The notes under the pieces: generated by a model
The model's database searches: none
Told to the model about the DNA's origin: nothing
The model's input: only the letters and a program-made list of their open reading frames with translations
In this document: positions 1 through 8,043 of the stretch, piece after piece
Position numbering within the stretch: the stretch's first letter is position 1
How the letters are laid out: each line of letters opens with the position of its first letter
Origin: Syntrophomonadaceae bacterium
Lineage (GTDB): Bacteria > Bacillota > Syntrophomonadia > Syntrophomonadales > Syntrophothermaceae
Direction of reading: 5' to 3'
Length of the DNA: 24,448 nucleotides
NCBI GenBank assembly: GCA_029907055.1
Contig: JARYMO010000001.1
Span: forward strand, 1-24,448
Position numbers and translations under genes: made by a program

Positions 1-1031
1 CCCGCACGACCCATCCGCACCCGTTCCTCGGGACGCTGGAGCAACCAGCGCAGGCGTTGGCGGAGACTCTCCTCGTCTCCCCGCGGGACAAGAAAGCCGG
101 TGATCCCATCTTCGACCGCTTCGCTAACCCCGCCCACATCCGACGCAATGACGGGCAGCCCGGCCCGCATGGCTTCCAGCACGGTGAGGGGAAGGCCTTC
201 ATAGCGCGAAGCCAGCACGAAGACGTGGCTGCGTGCCAGCCGGCGCACAACGTCGGTCTGCGCCCCCGAGAACGACACGCGGTCGCTGGCACCGAGTTTT
301 GCCGCCAGAGCCTGGCTCTGCTGCATCAAGGGCCCATCGCCCACCAACTCGACCTCGAAGTCAGGCACTCCCTTCAGTGCGGCAACCGCCCGGATAAGCA
401 GATCCTGGTCTTTTTGGGTGGCAAACCGCGCCACCATGATCACCCGCACCGGGGTCCCGGTCCCCGGCTGGGCCACGAGGTCTTCGCCGACATCAGGAAT
501 CCCGTTGTGCACGGTCACCAGTTGCTCCTCGCGCGCCACCCGCCAGCGGAGGGCCAGGCTCCGGTCGTAGTCGGACACGCAGATGATCTTGCTGGTACAG
601 CGGGCTGCAAGTCGTTCAACGTCTGCGTAGAATCGCCTCTTTCCGGCCGGCACCCCTTCCGTGAAGGCCCACCCGTGAGCGGTGAACACTGACGGGATCC
701 CGCACCTGTGGGCGGCCAGCCTGCCCAGCACCCCGGCCTTGCTGGAGTGGGTGCAGACGAGGTCCGGCTTCAGCTTTCGCATCAGCACCCTCAGATTATT
801 GAAAGCGCGCAGGTCGTCCAAGGGCGAAATGGGCTGCATCAGGGAAGGTATCGCGAAGACCCTGATGCCTGCCGCAACCAGACCGTCCCGCAACCAGTCG
901 GGGTTGCCCATGGCGACGGAGACTCTGAACGTGCTGGTCTGCCTGCTAGCCAGCTCAAGAAGGTGTGCCTGCGCCCCCCCAATGACGCCTTGACTGATGA
1001 CATGCAGCACCCGCGTTTTTGTGCCTTCCAT
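1..1031 (-). CDS. GT4-family glycosyltransferase, 3' end cut by window edge
   Basis: The reverse strand is open from an ATG at 1031 to the left edge, giving 343 codons without a stop. The protein begins MEGTKTRVLHVISQG and then has GGAQAHLLELA, the usual nucleotide-sugar glycosyltransferase N-terminus with a glycine-rich loop. HNGIPDVGED, VARFATQKDQ and VGDGPLMQQ follow. The C-terminal Rossmann half carries SRYEGLPLTVLEAMRAG, the EX7E signature of retaining GT4 enzymes. It should transfer a sugar from a nucleotide donor to a lipid-linked glycan on the cytoplasmic face. A GGAAGGA sequence 12 nt upstream supports the 1031 start; an in-frame ATG at 1064 would add 11 residues. It is the last visible gene of the minus-strand exopolysaccharide cluster, 272 bp after the preceding GT4 gene. 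Family is clear; donor and acceptor are unknown. Confidence 0.93.
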   Translation of the reverse strand, partial: MEGTKTRVLHVISQGVIGGAQAHLLELASRQTSTFRVSVAMGNPDWLRDGLVAAGIRVFAIPSLMQPISPLDDLRAFNNLRVLMRKLKPDLVCTHSSKAGVLGRLAAHRCGIPSVFTAHGWAFTEGVPAGKRRFYADVERLAARCTSKIICVSDYDRSLALRWRVAREEQLVTVHNGIPDVGEDLVAQPGTGTPVRVIMVARFATQKDQDLLIRAVAALKGVPDFEVELVGDGPLMQQSQALAAKLGASDRVSFSGAQTDVVRRLARSHVFVLASRYEGLPLTVLEAMRAGLPVIASDVGGVSEAVEDGITGFLVPRGDEESLRQRLRWLLQRPEERVRMGRA

Positions 1032-1253
1032 GGGCCGTATCGTTCCTTCCTGCGCCGGGTCCATTTTAACACGGGGGTCAGTGTTTCATCGCCACACGAC
1101 TGTGCCTATTGGGCTCGCGTCCACACCGAGCGTCTGCGGCGACAGCCACTCCCATCTCCTGCGCCCACTGTGTTCAGATACCACTCGCCGCCACCGTGCA
1201 CACCACTTGCAGGGTTCTTGCCGTGGAGCATTCCGGTTTGCCCCGCCGCAAGA

Positions 1254-1271
1254 TCATGTCACGAAACATGA
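1254..1271 (-). other. Weak hairpin in the 272-bp gap between two glycosyltransferase genes
   Basis: TCATGT and ACATGA form a perfect 6-bp inverted repeat around a 6-nt loop, about 35 bp past the stop of the gene ending at 1304. The following bases on the minus strand (TCTTGC) are not a real T-run. It could be a weak terminator or pause site, or chance. Nothing else recognisable lies between 1032 and 1303. Confidence 0.25.
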
Positions 1272-1303
1272 CGGGCTCAATGAGTCCCGCCCTGCGCCTG
1301 CGA

Positions 1304-2386
1304 TCAGCTTCCCTGCAATATGCGCTGGTAAAGAGTCAGGTGGGCCTGCGCAGTATGTGATATGTCGAAGTTCACAACCCGTTTGAATCCTCTCTCTCTC
1401 AGCTCTTCGCGCATGGCTGAGTTCGACAGAACACGTTTCAGTTCCTGGGCAAGCCGCTCATCGTCTCCCGCGGGAAAGAGTATACCAGCCTCTCCGACGG
1501 TCTCTCTCAGCCCAGGAACCGCAGAGGCCACCACTGGGAGCCCGCTTGCCATGGCTTCCACCACCGACAAGGAGAACCCTTCCCACCGGGAGGACTGGAC
1601 ATAGACGTCGCACGCTTTCATTATGCGAGCAACGTCGCTGCGACGGCCAAGAAAGTGAACCCTGTCTTTCAGGCCCATGGAAACCACCTGTGATTCCACC
1701 AGCGGTCGGGTGGAACCGTCACCAACCAAGACCAAATGCGCATCCTCCAACCTTCTCATGGCCCGCAGCAAAGTCGCATGATCCTTTTCTTCCTCGAATC
1801 TGGCCACTGAAAGCACTATGGGGCCCCCACCGCTACCCACGAGAGCCTCCCGAGTCAGCGCAGTCGCTGTGCCAAATTGTGATACCGGGATCCCGTTGGG
1901 GATTACGTGCACTATTCCCTCAGTCTGTGGCACCCAGGCCTGCAGCGAACGTTGCACGGCATCGCTCACGCATACAATTGCTGCGTACTGCATGTACATC
2001 CATCTATCCACAGGCCGAAGCAATGCTTTTCTCCTGTGATTGTGGGTGCTGTGCTCCGTGGTGATAAGAAGAGTCCTGCGCCGAGCTGTCCTCAGGGCAA
2101 TAGGCACCCACAGTTGCGCCGGAAACAAGTGTACATGGATCACGTCGTAGTCGTCCCACCCAAGCCGCCGTCGGAGTCCGTCAACCTGCAGTGGACTGCG
2201 CAAGCGGCCCTCAGCGAAAGTTATGGAGAATATTCCTTTCGCCCGGTACTCCAGCACGCTGTCCGTCCGCTGAAGGGCGTGGATGGAAACCTCACAGCCG
2301 GACTCTCTCAGAGCCGAGACCAGATTGACGAGGAGCGTTTCTGCGCCTCCCACCTGTAGGCTATTGATAATGTGAAGTACCCTCAC
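1304..2386 (-). CDS. GT4-family glycosyltransferase
   Basis: The 360-residue protein is a complete GT4 (group 1) glycosyltransferase. It starts MRVLHIINSLQVGGAETLLV, with the glycine-rich donor/acceptor loop near residues 10-16. It has VIPNGIPVSQF at 161-171, SVARFEEEKDH at 193-203, LVGDGSTRPLV near 220-230 and SRWEGFSLSVVEAMASG at 266-282, with the EX7E pair at Glu269 and Glu277. The frame stays open 16 codons upstream, but the start is a GTG at 2386 because AGGAGT sits 6 nt ahead and the family N-terminus begins exactly there. It presumably adds one sugar to the exopolysaccharide repeat unit in the cytoplasm. Nearest relative in the window is the gene at 1-1031. Base composition is less GC-rich than the genes to the right. 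Sugar specificity cannot be read from sequence. Confidence 0.94.
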   Translation of the reverse strand: MRVLHIINSLQVGGAETLLVNLVSALRESGCEVSIHALQRTDSVLEYRAKGIFSITFAEGRLRSPLQVDGLRRRLGWDDYDVIHVHLFPAQLWVPIALRTARRRTLLITTEHSTHNHRRKALLRPVDRWMYMQYAAIVCVSDAVQRSLQAWVPQTEGIVHVIPNGIPVSQFGTATALTREALVGSGGGPIVLSVARFEEEKDHATLLRAMRRLEDAHLVLVGDGSTRPLVESQVVSMGLKDRVHFLGRRSDVARIMKACDVYVQSSRWEGFSLSVVEAMASGLPVVASAVPGLRETVGEAGILFPAGDDERLAQELKRVLSNSAMREELRERGFKRVVNFDISHTAQAHLTLYQRILQGS

Positions 2387-3437
2387 GCAGCCACTCCTCT
2401 TGAGAACAACCTGATGTATCGATTGCACAAGCATTTATGGCACGCGAATCTGAACAGGAATCCCTGACTTTGCCACCGAGAGGAATTCTCCAGACGTGCG
2501 CTGTGTCGACTTTCGAACGCCAGTTATACTGACCGCTGTCGTCACACGACACGAGACTATAGCGGGTCCGTCGTTTCATCCAGCGCCACCGCCTCCAAAG
2601 AGGTGCTGCGAGGATTTCCGGTCTGCACGAATGCCATAGGAGTCCGCTCTGCGGCTGACGTGCGGAATTTATTGGCGGCAGGCGCAAGCCACGATCTTCG
2701 CCATGTTTCCACGCAAGCATCTCCTGTCCTCATTGATTGCATGAAAATCCCCCTTCTCTTGGTCGGGGCTGGGCCAAGGCCGCCATCACATTCCTCACGA
2801 ACGTCGGCAGATTTAGTACCGCACGAATTACCATCCAGTAATGATGCTATGAGCGGGTAAAATCTTCTAAGAGCGCAGCAGTTGCGGCCACTGCTTCCAC
2901 AAGGAGTGCCCGGCCTAGAAGAACACATAGTCGTAGACAATAATGGAGATATGAACAACATGATCAATCGTGATGACAGGACATCACCTTGAATCGCCAC
3001 CATCTTCGCTGGCCCCGCCAGTCAGAGCTATCATCTTGCACCGTCAGCACTCCCGACCAGGGGGAATTCTAGCCCCTGCTACACGGAACTACACTACGCG
3101 TTCACGCTCGAATTTCAACGGCTCAAGCAGACCAAGACCACTACCCTCTGATGCATATGAGCGATTCTCACTTCAACAAGTCCTGTCATGTCCAATTCCA
3201 ATGACAAGGCCGACAACAGCGCGTCTTACCCATGCACACCCCTACTCACTTCAAACCATTGCGAGGAGTTGCCTTAGGCTGGCGTTGAAAAGCGTCTACG
3301 TATGAACTTGATGAACTTGCCGCAACAACGCCGCGGCCTTCGTGAGTCGTCAGGCGAGCGTGCTGCCCGCAAATATCAGCCTCCTTCTCTCCTGCCGATA
3401 GGTGCAAACTATATACAAAATAGACAATGTTGCAATG
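2387..3437 (-). other. About 1 kb without a recognisable gene inside the polysaccharide cluster
   Basis: I translated this stretch on both strands. The longest minus-strand frame (2557-3003, 148 codons) has no hydrophobic pattern, motif or convincing ribosome binding site, and the plus-strand frames are equally featureless. No transposase, sugar-synthesis or flippase motif is recognisable, even as broken fragments. The right half (roughly 3000-3437) is clearly less GC-rich than the flanking genes. It may be the decayed remains of a cluster gene or imported spacer DNA. If genes on both sides are co-transcribed, this would be an unusually long internal untranslated region, so the GT4 gene at 1304-2386 may have its own promoter. 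Confidence 0.5.
3302..3319. repeat. Tandem 9-bp duplication
   Basis: ATGAACTTG occurs twice head to tail with no spacer, inside the gene-free stretch. It is most simply a replication-slippage duplication in non-coding DNA. No longer array surrounds it. Confidence 0.6.
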
Positions 3438-4403
3438 TTAACTGACATTCCTCCGTTTCGTCTTGATTTCATAAGCGTTGCCAATCCTTCTTGGCTTCAA
3501 TCGCAAACCTCCTAACCTTGTTCGGGACCGCATTACCACCTGTCGGATTACGACTATCCCCGCAAACACATGAGAACACACCAGAGCAACAATCCTTGGC
3601 AGAACTTGTCGCCAGTTCTTAAACCGAACGGCGACTACAAGCATGTCAAAACGGTACTGGGCTAAATGATAGGCAACAAGAATCGGTACACCCAAGTAGC
3701 CTATCTTGTCAGCATGCTTTGAGAAAATGCGATGCAACGCAAACTTCCTGTTCTTGGAGTAGGTTTTCGACAGCGACCCGGGCCGAACCATGTACTCGGC
3801 GAGAGGCTCTGGGACATATACCCACTTCGCTCCTCCGCGTAGCAGCCGAAGCCACACATCGTAGTCTTCTGCTTCCCCTTTCAGCACTTCATCAAATCCT
3901 TGGATACGGCGGAAGAGTTCGGTGCGGCCGACAGTCATGGCAAAAGGCACCGTCTGCCAAAGCAAGTGCAGATACTGGCGACTTCCTGGGGCTGCAAAGC
4001 TCTGATGAAGCGCTGGGCGTTCTCTGAGTCGGCGCCCCCCCTCGTCGATATAGAAGTAGTTGGATATTGCCAGATCGGCTCCACTCTCAAGTCCGTCGAT
4101 CATCACTTCGAGTCTACGGGAATCCCACTTGTCGTCAGCATCCAGAAACGCAACATATTTGCCCCTGGCAAGCTGAAGACCCGCGTTGCGCGCCGCTGCA
4201 ACCCCCCTGTTGTCTTGCGAGAATACTCTGACTGAGTCTCCAAACGTTTTAAGAATGGCTGCAGTGTCGTCAGTAGAACCGTCGTCGACAACAATCACTT
4301 CGAGGTTAGCGTAAGTCTGACTGAGGGCACTCTCTATCGCTGACCGAAGCCATCGCCCGCAATTGTATGTCGGGATTATCACGCTGACCATAGGCCTTGA
4401 CAT
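3438..4403 (-). CDS. GT2-family glycosyltransferase
   Basis: The 321-residue protein is a GT-A fold family 2 enzyme. It has SVIIPTYNCGRWLRSAIES at residues 7-25, EVIVVDDGSTDDT at 35-47, RGVAAARNAGLQLARGKY at 66-83 and the metal-binding FLDADD at 86-91. EAEDYDVWLRL further on is the usual acceptor/catalytic-base region. A hydrophobic patch follows (around GVPILVAYHLAQY and IVALVCSHVFAGIVVI), then a basic tail, so peripheral membrane association is likely. It probably adds one sugar to the lipid-linked repeat. The start is taken as ATG 4403, with GGTGA 7 nt upstream. An in-frame TTG at 4427 adds 8 residues. Further up, GGAAGGAG at 4492-4499 precedes an in-frame ATT at 4487, so a longer non-canonical start cannot be excluded. 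GC content is lower than in the right part of the window. Confidence 0.93.
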   Translation of the reverse strand: MSRPMVSVIIPTYNCGRWLRSAIESALSQTYANLEVIVVDDGSTDDTAAILKTFGDSVRVFSQDNRGVAAARNAGLQLARGKYVAFLDADDKWDSRRLEVMIDGLESGADLAISNYFYIDEGGRRLRERPALHQSFAAPGSRQYLHLLWQTVPFAMTVGRTELFRRIQGFDEVLKGEAEDYDVWLRLLRGGAKWVYVPEPLAEYMVRPGSLSKTYSKNRKFALHRIFSKHADKIGYLGVPILVAYHLAQYRFDMLVVAVRFKNWRQVLPRIVALVCSHVFAGIVVIRQVVMRSRTRLGGLRLKPRRIGNAYEIKTKRRNVS

Positions 4404-4615
4404 GCTGGAATCACCGCTTCCCACCAATGAGTAGTCGCGGAGGCTGAAATGGTCCGTCCTCCAACCGCTATCTGCCGGACTCCCAATGGTTCTCCTTCCT
4501 CAACCATAATCCGCTTCATCCATCATGATGCTCCGCTGACCTGGTGGCGCCCCTGCGCCCTTATCGCGAATACCCTCTTGTCCATTTATTTCCTTCTTGC
4601 AGCTGCCGAACAACA

Positions 4616-5950
4616 TCAAGAACTCTTACCCTTCAACAACAGGACGCGCAAGGTCCTCAACAGCACGACGACATCAAGCACTGCAGACTGCCGTTGAATA
4701 TAGAGCAGATCGTAACGCAGCTTGTCTTCCGGAGCGGTGCTGTACCTGCCCTCCACCTGCGCCAGACCCGTGAGCCCACAAGGCACCCTGTGCCGGTAAG
4801 CAAATTCCGGTAAGGTCCGGCAGTATTCGTTGACGAAGTGCGGGCGTTCGGGACGGGGCCCCACGAGACTCATATCTCCTACCAGCACATTCCATAGCTG
4901 GGGCAGCTCGTCTATCCGGCTCCTCCGCAGGAACCGCCCAACCCTGGTCACCCTGGGATCCCCTTCGCTCGCGAGTACGGGACCGGTATCCTTTTCCGCG
5001 TCCGCCCGCATGGTGCGAAACTTGTGTACTCTGAATATTCGGCCGTCCTTCCCTAGCCGCTCCTGCGAGTAGAACACCGGCCCCGGGGAGTCTACCCTGA
5101 CCAGCAGCGACACGAGTGCGAGCACGGGGCAAAGCAGGACAAGGCCCGCCGCCGCAACCACGATGTCGAACACCCGCTTCCCCCAGCTCAGATACCCCGG
5201 GCCCGAAATACCCTGCAGCAGTAGCAAGGGTACGTCGCCGGCATTCACCAGCCCTGCCCGTTGCAGCATGATGTCCTGAACGCGAGGCTGAATGAGGACC
5301 GACTTGCGGGTCTGGACGCAGTATTCTACGATCGCCTCTCGAGTCCCACTATCAAGTCCGGCACCGACGATGACCGCCGCCACCTCGCGAAGAGACGAAC
5401 TGGTTTCCGCCAGGCGGTCCCACAGGGCGTGCGAATCTCCCTCACCGGTCAAGGACACGCTATCAGCCACGAAGAACACTCGTCCCAGCTGGTCGGCGAC
5501 GGCGTGGCGCAATCGCTCGATCTCGCCCTCTGCTCCGACAATGACGGCCTTCTTCGGCGCTCCCGCCAGCAACGCCTTTCGCCACACCAAGGTACGCCAG
5601 ACACCGAGGAGAAGCAACTGAAAGACGGATGCCATCGCGAACACCGTCCGCGGCACGGCAAACTGTCGCAGGAGGAATGAAAGCCCCATGTTCACCGCCA
5701 GCGAGAGGCCGACGATGCAGACCAGCGAGGCCAGCACCTCGTCGAAATCCGAATATTCCGAGTAGAAGCGGTATACCCAGCTCAGCACGACGAATGTAGC
5801 GATAAACCAGGGTACCATGGTCAGGAAATCCTCGAGGTTCTCGGTCGGGATTCGCAGGCCGAATTTCAGCAGAAAGGCAATGAGAAAGCTCCCCAGGAAC
5901 AACAGAACATCAATGGCTCCAACCAGTACTTTTCTTCCTGAACCGACCAC
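4616..5950 (-). CDS. Exopolysaccharide polyprenyl-phosphate sugar-1-phosphate transferase (WcaJ/CpsE-like)
   Basis: This 444-residue membrane enzyme starts repeat-unit synthesis by moving a sugar-1-phosphate from UDP-sugar to undecaprenyl phosphate. Four hydrophobic segments occupy about residues 8-30, 47-62, 73-95 and 103-120. A CoA-binding-like Rossmann middle follows (KKAVIVGAEGEIERL, 133-147). One further membrane hairpin lies at 259-285. The C-terminal catalytic bacterial sugar transferase domain has SPGPVFYSQERLG (288-300), KFRTMRADAEKD (310-321), SRIDELPQLWNVL (344-356) and DMSLVGPRPERP (359-370). Length and order fit the WcaJ/CpsE/EpsE type. The start is a GTG with GGGAGG 7 nt upstream. 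It is the first gene of the minus-strand polysaccharide cluster, followed by GT2 and GT4 genes. A 529-bp non-coding leader region precedes it. The sugar transferred is not determinable here. Confidence 0.96.
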   Translation of the reverse strand: MVGSGRKVLVGAIDVLLFLGSFLIAFLLKFGLRIPTENLEDFLTMVPWFIATFVVLSWVYRFYSEYSDFDEVLASLVCIVGLSLAVNMGLSFLLRQFAVPRTVFAMASVFQLLLLGVWRTLVWRKALLAGAPKKAVIVGAEGEIERLRHAVADQLGRVFFVADSVSLTGEGDSHALWDRLAETSSSLREVAAVIVGAGLDSGTREAIVEYCVQTRKSVLIQPRVQDIMLQRAGLVNAGDVPLLLLQGISGPGYLSWGKRVFDIVVAAAGLVLLCPVLALVSLLVRVDSPGPVFYSQERLGKDGRIFRVHKFRTMRADAEKDTGPVLASEGDPRVTRVGRFLRRSRIDELPQLWNVLVGDMSLVGPRPERPHFVNEYCRTLPEFAYRHRVPCGLTGLAQVEGRYSTAPEDKLRYDLLYIQRQSAVLDVVVLLRTLRVLLLKGKSS

Positions 5951-6138
5951 GGATGTCCCTCCCGGTTCTCAATGGACGTTCTGCCAATGCAGCCCATGCG
6001 TGCCGTAGCAGTGAGTCAACGCAAGACGCGGGGGCCGATTGTTCGCCCCGCGCAATTCAGTATCGAGGCCACCCTCCGAGTGCTCGCCGGAAACGGAGGG
6101 GGCGGGCACTCCTGCAGGCCCCCTGCGTGGCCCTCTCG

Positions 6139-6166
6139 CCAGCACCCCAGCTTGCCGCCCTGTTCC
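6139..6166 (-). promoter_or_regulatory. Candidate ECF-type promoter ahead of the polysaccharide cluster
   Basis: On the minus strand GGAACA (6166-6161) is followed after exactly 15 nt by GTGCTGG. The -35-like half and the spacing equal those ahead of the ECF sigma gene, but only GTG of the second half is conserved. It lies about 190 nt upstream of the GTG start at 5950. This is inference from motif similarity; no transcription start is known. Confidence 0.35.
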
Positions 6167-6173
6167 CGCCCTA

Positions 6174-6185
6174 TATGGTACCATA
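6174..6185. promoter_or_regulatory. 12-bp perfect palindrome TATGGTACCATA
   Basis: A self-complementary AT-rich dodecamer stands in a GC-rich 529-bp intergenic region (5951-6479), 7 bp upstream of the ECF-like motif on the minus strand. It has the size of a binding site for a dimeric repressor or activator, which would suit control of the polysaccharide cluster. Chance cannot be ruled out, and it contains no clear -10/-35 pair. Apart from this palindrome, the ECF-like site and the terminator at 6372-6400, I see nothing in the region. Confidence 0.3.
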
Positions 6186-6371
6186 ATGGCCCCAGGAGGT
6201 GCCAAGGCGTTTGCCTCTCGGCGCGGCGGCGTCAACCGGGCCATTCATCCCGACTGCTTCAGCCGGTCCCAGAACTGAGTTCAATCCCGCAACGGGCATC
6301 CAAATGCTCCAACCCGCACACTTCGAAATCGTTGCCCGGCACGTTTCAGCGCAGTGTGTTGCCTGAACACA

Positions 6372-6400
6372 AGAAGGGCCCGCGTACAGCGGGCCCTTCT
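6372..6400 (-). terminator. Rho-independent terminator after the lipoprotein gene
   Basis: AGAAGGGCCCGC and its exact complement form a 12-bp stem around a 5-nt loop. On the minus strand the stem is followed by TGTGTT after TTCT, a modest T-rich tail. It sits 80 bp past the stop of the gene at 6480-7862 and separates it from the polysaccharide cluster. Confidence 0.8.
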
Positions 6401-6479
6401 CCAATCGGACGCTGTGGTTTCGCTGGTTGCCTTCGCCGTCCCTTCACCAACGCGAGCAGCACCTCCCAGCGGGTCAACG

Positions 6480-7862
6480 TCACGAATCCACGGAACACTT
6501 ACCACTGCTGGGATCAAATGCGAACTGGGCGGCAAAGGCACGGCAGACATCGGCTGCAGGCACCAGCACCCTGCCAGACACCAGTTCGGCAGCAGCCTCC
6601 ATGGGCACTTCGACGCCGTTGACTCTCATCGTCCGACTGCCGATGCTGATCTGCAGCGCCTTGGCAGGAGTGAGCATGGAGACTGTGCGGGTAGCGGCGT
6701 CCCAGTGAACATCGCCCGCACTCACCCCCAGCATCTGGGCAACATCGCTGACGGCAACGAACACCTTCCCCTCCCTCAGAAATGGGGCAAAGGCCATCGG
6801 CCGCTCTTCCCCATCCACTTTCATGGTGGTACCCCCAATGGTGAACGACGAGACGATTTGGGTTCCCTTCGGCGGCGCCGTATTGCAGTAGGCGACCGCA
6901 GCTTCCGCGGCCGACACGAACGGATTGCCCATGGTGATGGCATCGACCGCAGATCCACCCACCGCCAGCATCACCGGCCCGGCCGGCACCGTGCGGTCCA
7001 GGGTCAGCAAGATGTCAGACACTGCGATGGTGCTGGGCTGGGTGCTCCCGCCCCGCAGCAGGATGGTGAGAATATTGCCGCTGACCATGGCCGAAGGGGA
7101 AGCGAGTTCGAGGTCGCCTGCGGTCACGTTCACCGTGGGACGCGCAGCGAAAGTGACCCCCGTCGGCGCAACCACCACCAGCCGCCCTTGTGTGCCCCGT
7201 ACCACTGCCTGCAACGCCTCCGGACCCGCCTCGCGGACGACCAGGTCAGCGGCGGGCTGGGCCTGTCGCCCGGCTCCGACCGTGCGCGTCCCCCCGACCT
7301 CCAGCGAGAGCGCCCTGGCAACGCGGGCCACCGGCACCTGGGCAGATGCTCCGGCCGTTCCACCCACCGTGAGGATGACCTCGCCTTCGCCAGTACCCAG
7401 CGGCACCGTCACGGCCCCACGTTCGAATACCACCCTGCTTGCCCGGTTACCAGCCTTCAAGACCGTGTAGCTGACCAGCCGCCCCTGGGAGTCTTCTGGT
7501 ATGGCTCCGGACCCCAGCACCACGTCGCCTTCAATCACCGTCGGCACTGGCGCGCGGTTCCAGGCCAGGCCGGGCGGCAGTTCCAGGGTAACGGTCCTGC
7601 CTTCCTCCAGGCTTCCCGCCCCCAGCTCCCTCACCTCCACCGCGGCTACCCCTGCATCGAGGCGACCAGTGTAGACCTGCAAGGGAGATGCCGCTCTCAC
7701 CTCGAGCCCGGTTTCCCGCGGCAGACTTGGTTGTGGCGCCGGCCGCGGTGCACATCCGGACATCAGCAGGGCCATCAGGCCTGCCAGCAGGAACGCTGGC
7801 AGACTCATGCGTACTCGTCTGCGGCATTTCTCCACCTGGTTGGTTCGCAAGGGATTGCTCAT
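6480..7862 (-). CDS. Lipoprotein with two Ig-like modules and a degenerate stalk domain
   Basis: The 460-residue protein has a basic N-terminus, a hydrophobic stretch and a lipobox-like LMSGC, so Cys37 is the likely lipidation site and the protein is membrane-anchored outside the cell. Two tandem beta-rich modules follow, about residues 70-185 and 200-310. The second (TVNVTAGDLELAS to DRTVPAGPVMLAVGGSAV, 243-306) is clearly related to the third repeat of the surface protein at 10436-12589. The C-terminal 120 residues have the stalk-domain layout (ISIGSRTMRVNGVEVPM, HWDAATRTVSM). The usual GRTLVPLR signatures are changed to GKVFVAVSD and GRVLVPAAD. Start is ATG 7862 with GGAGGGG 6 nt ahead. 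A structural or scaffolding wall role is inferred; no catalytic motif is visible. Terminators on both sides suggest a single-gene transcript. Confidence 0.85.
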   Translation of the reverse strand: MSNPLRTNQVEKCRRRVRMSLPAFLLAGLMALLMSGCAPRPAPQPSLPRETGLEVRAASPLQVYTGRLDAGVAAVEVRELGAGSLEEGRTVTLELPPGLAWNRAPVPTVIEGDVVLGSGAIPEDSQGRLVSYTVLKAGNRASRVVFERGAVTVPLGTGEGEVILTVGGTAGASAQVPVARVARALSLEVGGTRTVGAGRQAQPAADLVVREAGPEALQAVVRGTQGRLVVVAPTGVTFAARPTVNVTAGDLELASPSAMVSGNILTILLRGGSTQPSTIAVSDILLTLDRTVPAGPVMLAVGGSAVDAITMGNPFVSAAEAAVAYCNTAPPKGTQIVSSFTIGGTTMKVDGEERPMAFAPFLREGKVFVAVSDVAQMLGVSAGDVHWDAATRTVSMLTPAKALQISIGSRTMRVNGVEVPMEAAAELVSGRVLVPAADVCRAFAAQFAFDPSSGKCSVDS

Positions 7863-7965
7863 GATATCCCCTCCATTCTGTTCCCGTGCTTGACGGCGGC
7901 CTTCATCGCGCTGTTATACTACCATGATAGCATGCCGGAAGAGATGTCCCGACCGTTGGTGAGAA

Positions 7966-8008
7966 AAAAGCATGACGGGCGCCCCATCTGGGCGCCCGTC
8001 ATGCTTTT
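7966..8008 (-). terminator. Strong Rho-independent terminator after the TolC-family gene
   Basis: AAAAGCATGACGGGCGCCC pairs perfectly over 19 bp with its complement around the 5-nt loop CATCT. On the minus strand the stem ends in six T residues, 36 bp past the stop at 8044. The A/T-rich ends of both arms mean it could also act on plus-strand transcripts. Confidence 0.92.
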
Positions 8009-8043
8009 CTCGTGATTGTTGCGCTGCTCCTCTGCCACGCCCC

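Noticed and set aside
2557..3003. 148-codon minus-strand frame in the polysaccharide cluster gap
   Set aside because: No recognisable motif, no ribosome binding site and uneven composition; best treated as non-coding or decayed.
6354..8015. A 553-codon plus-strand open frame
   Set aside because: It runs through two terminator hairpins and the antisense of the lipoprotein gene, with His/Arg-rich composition and no domain.
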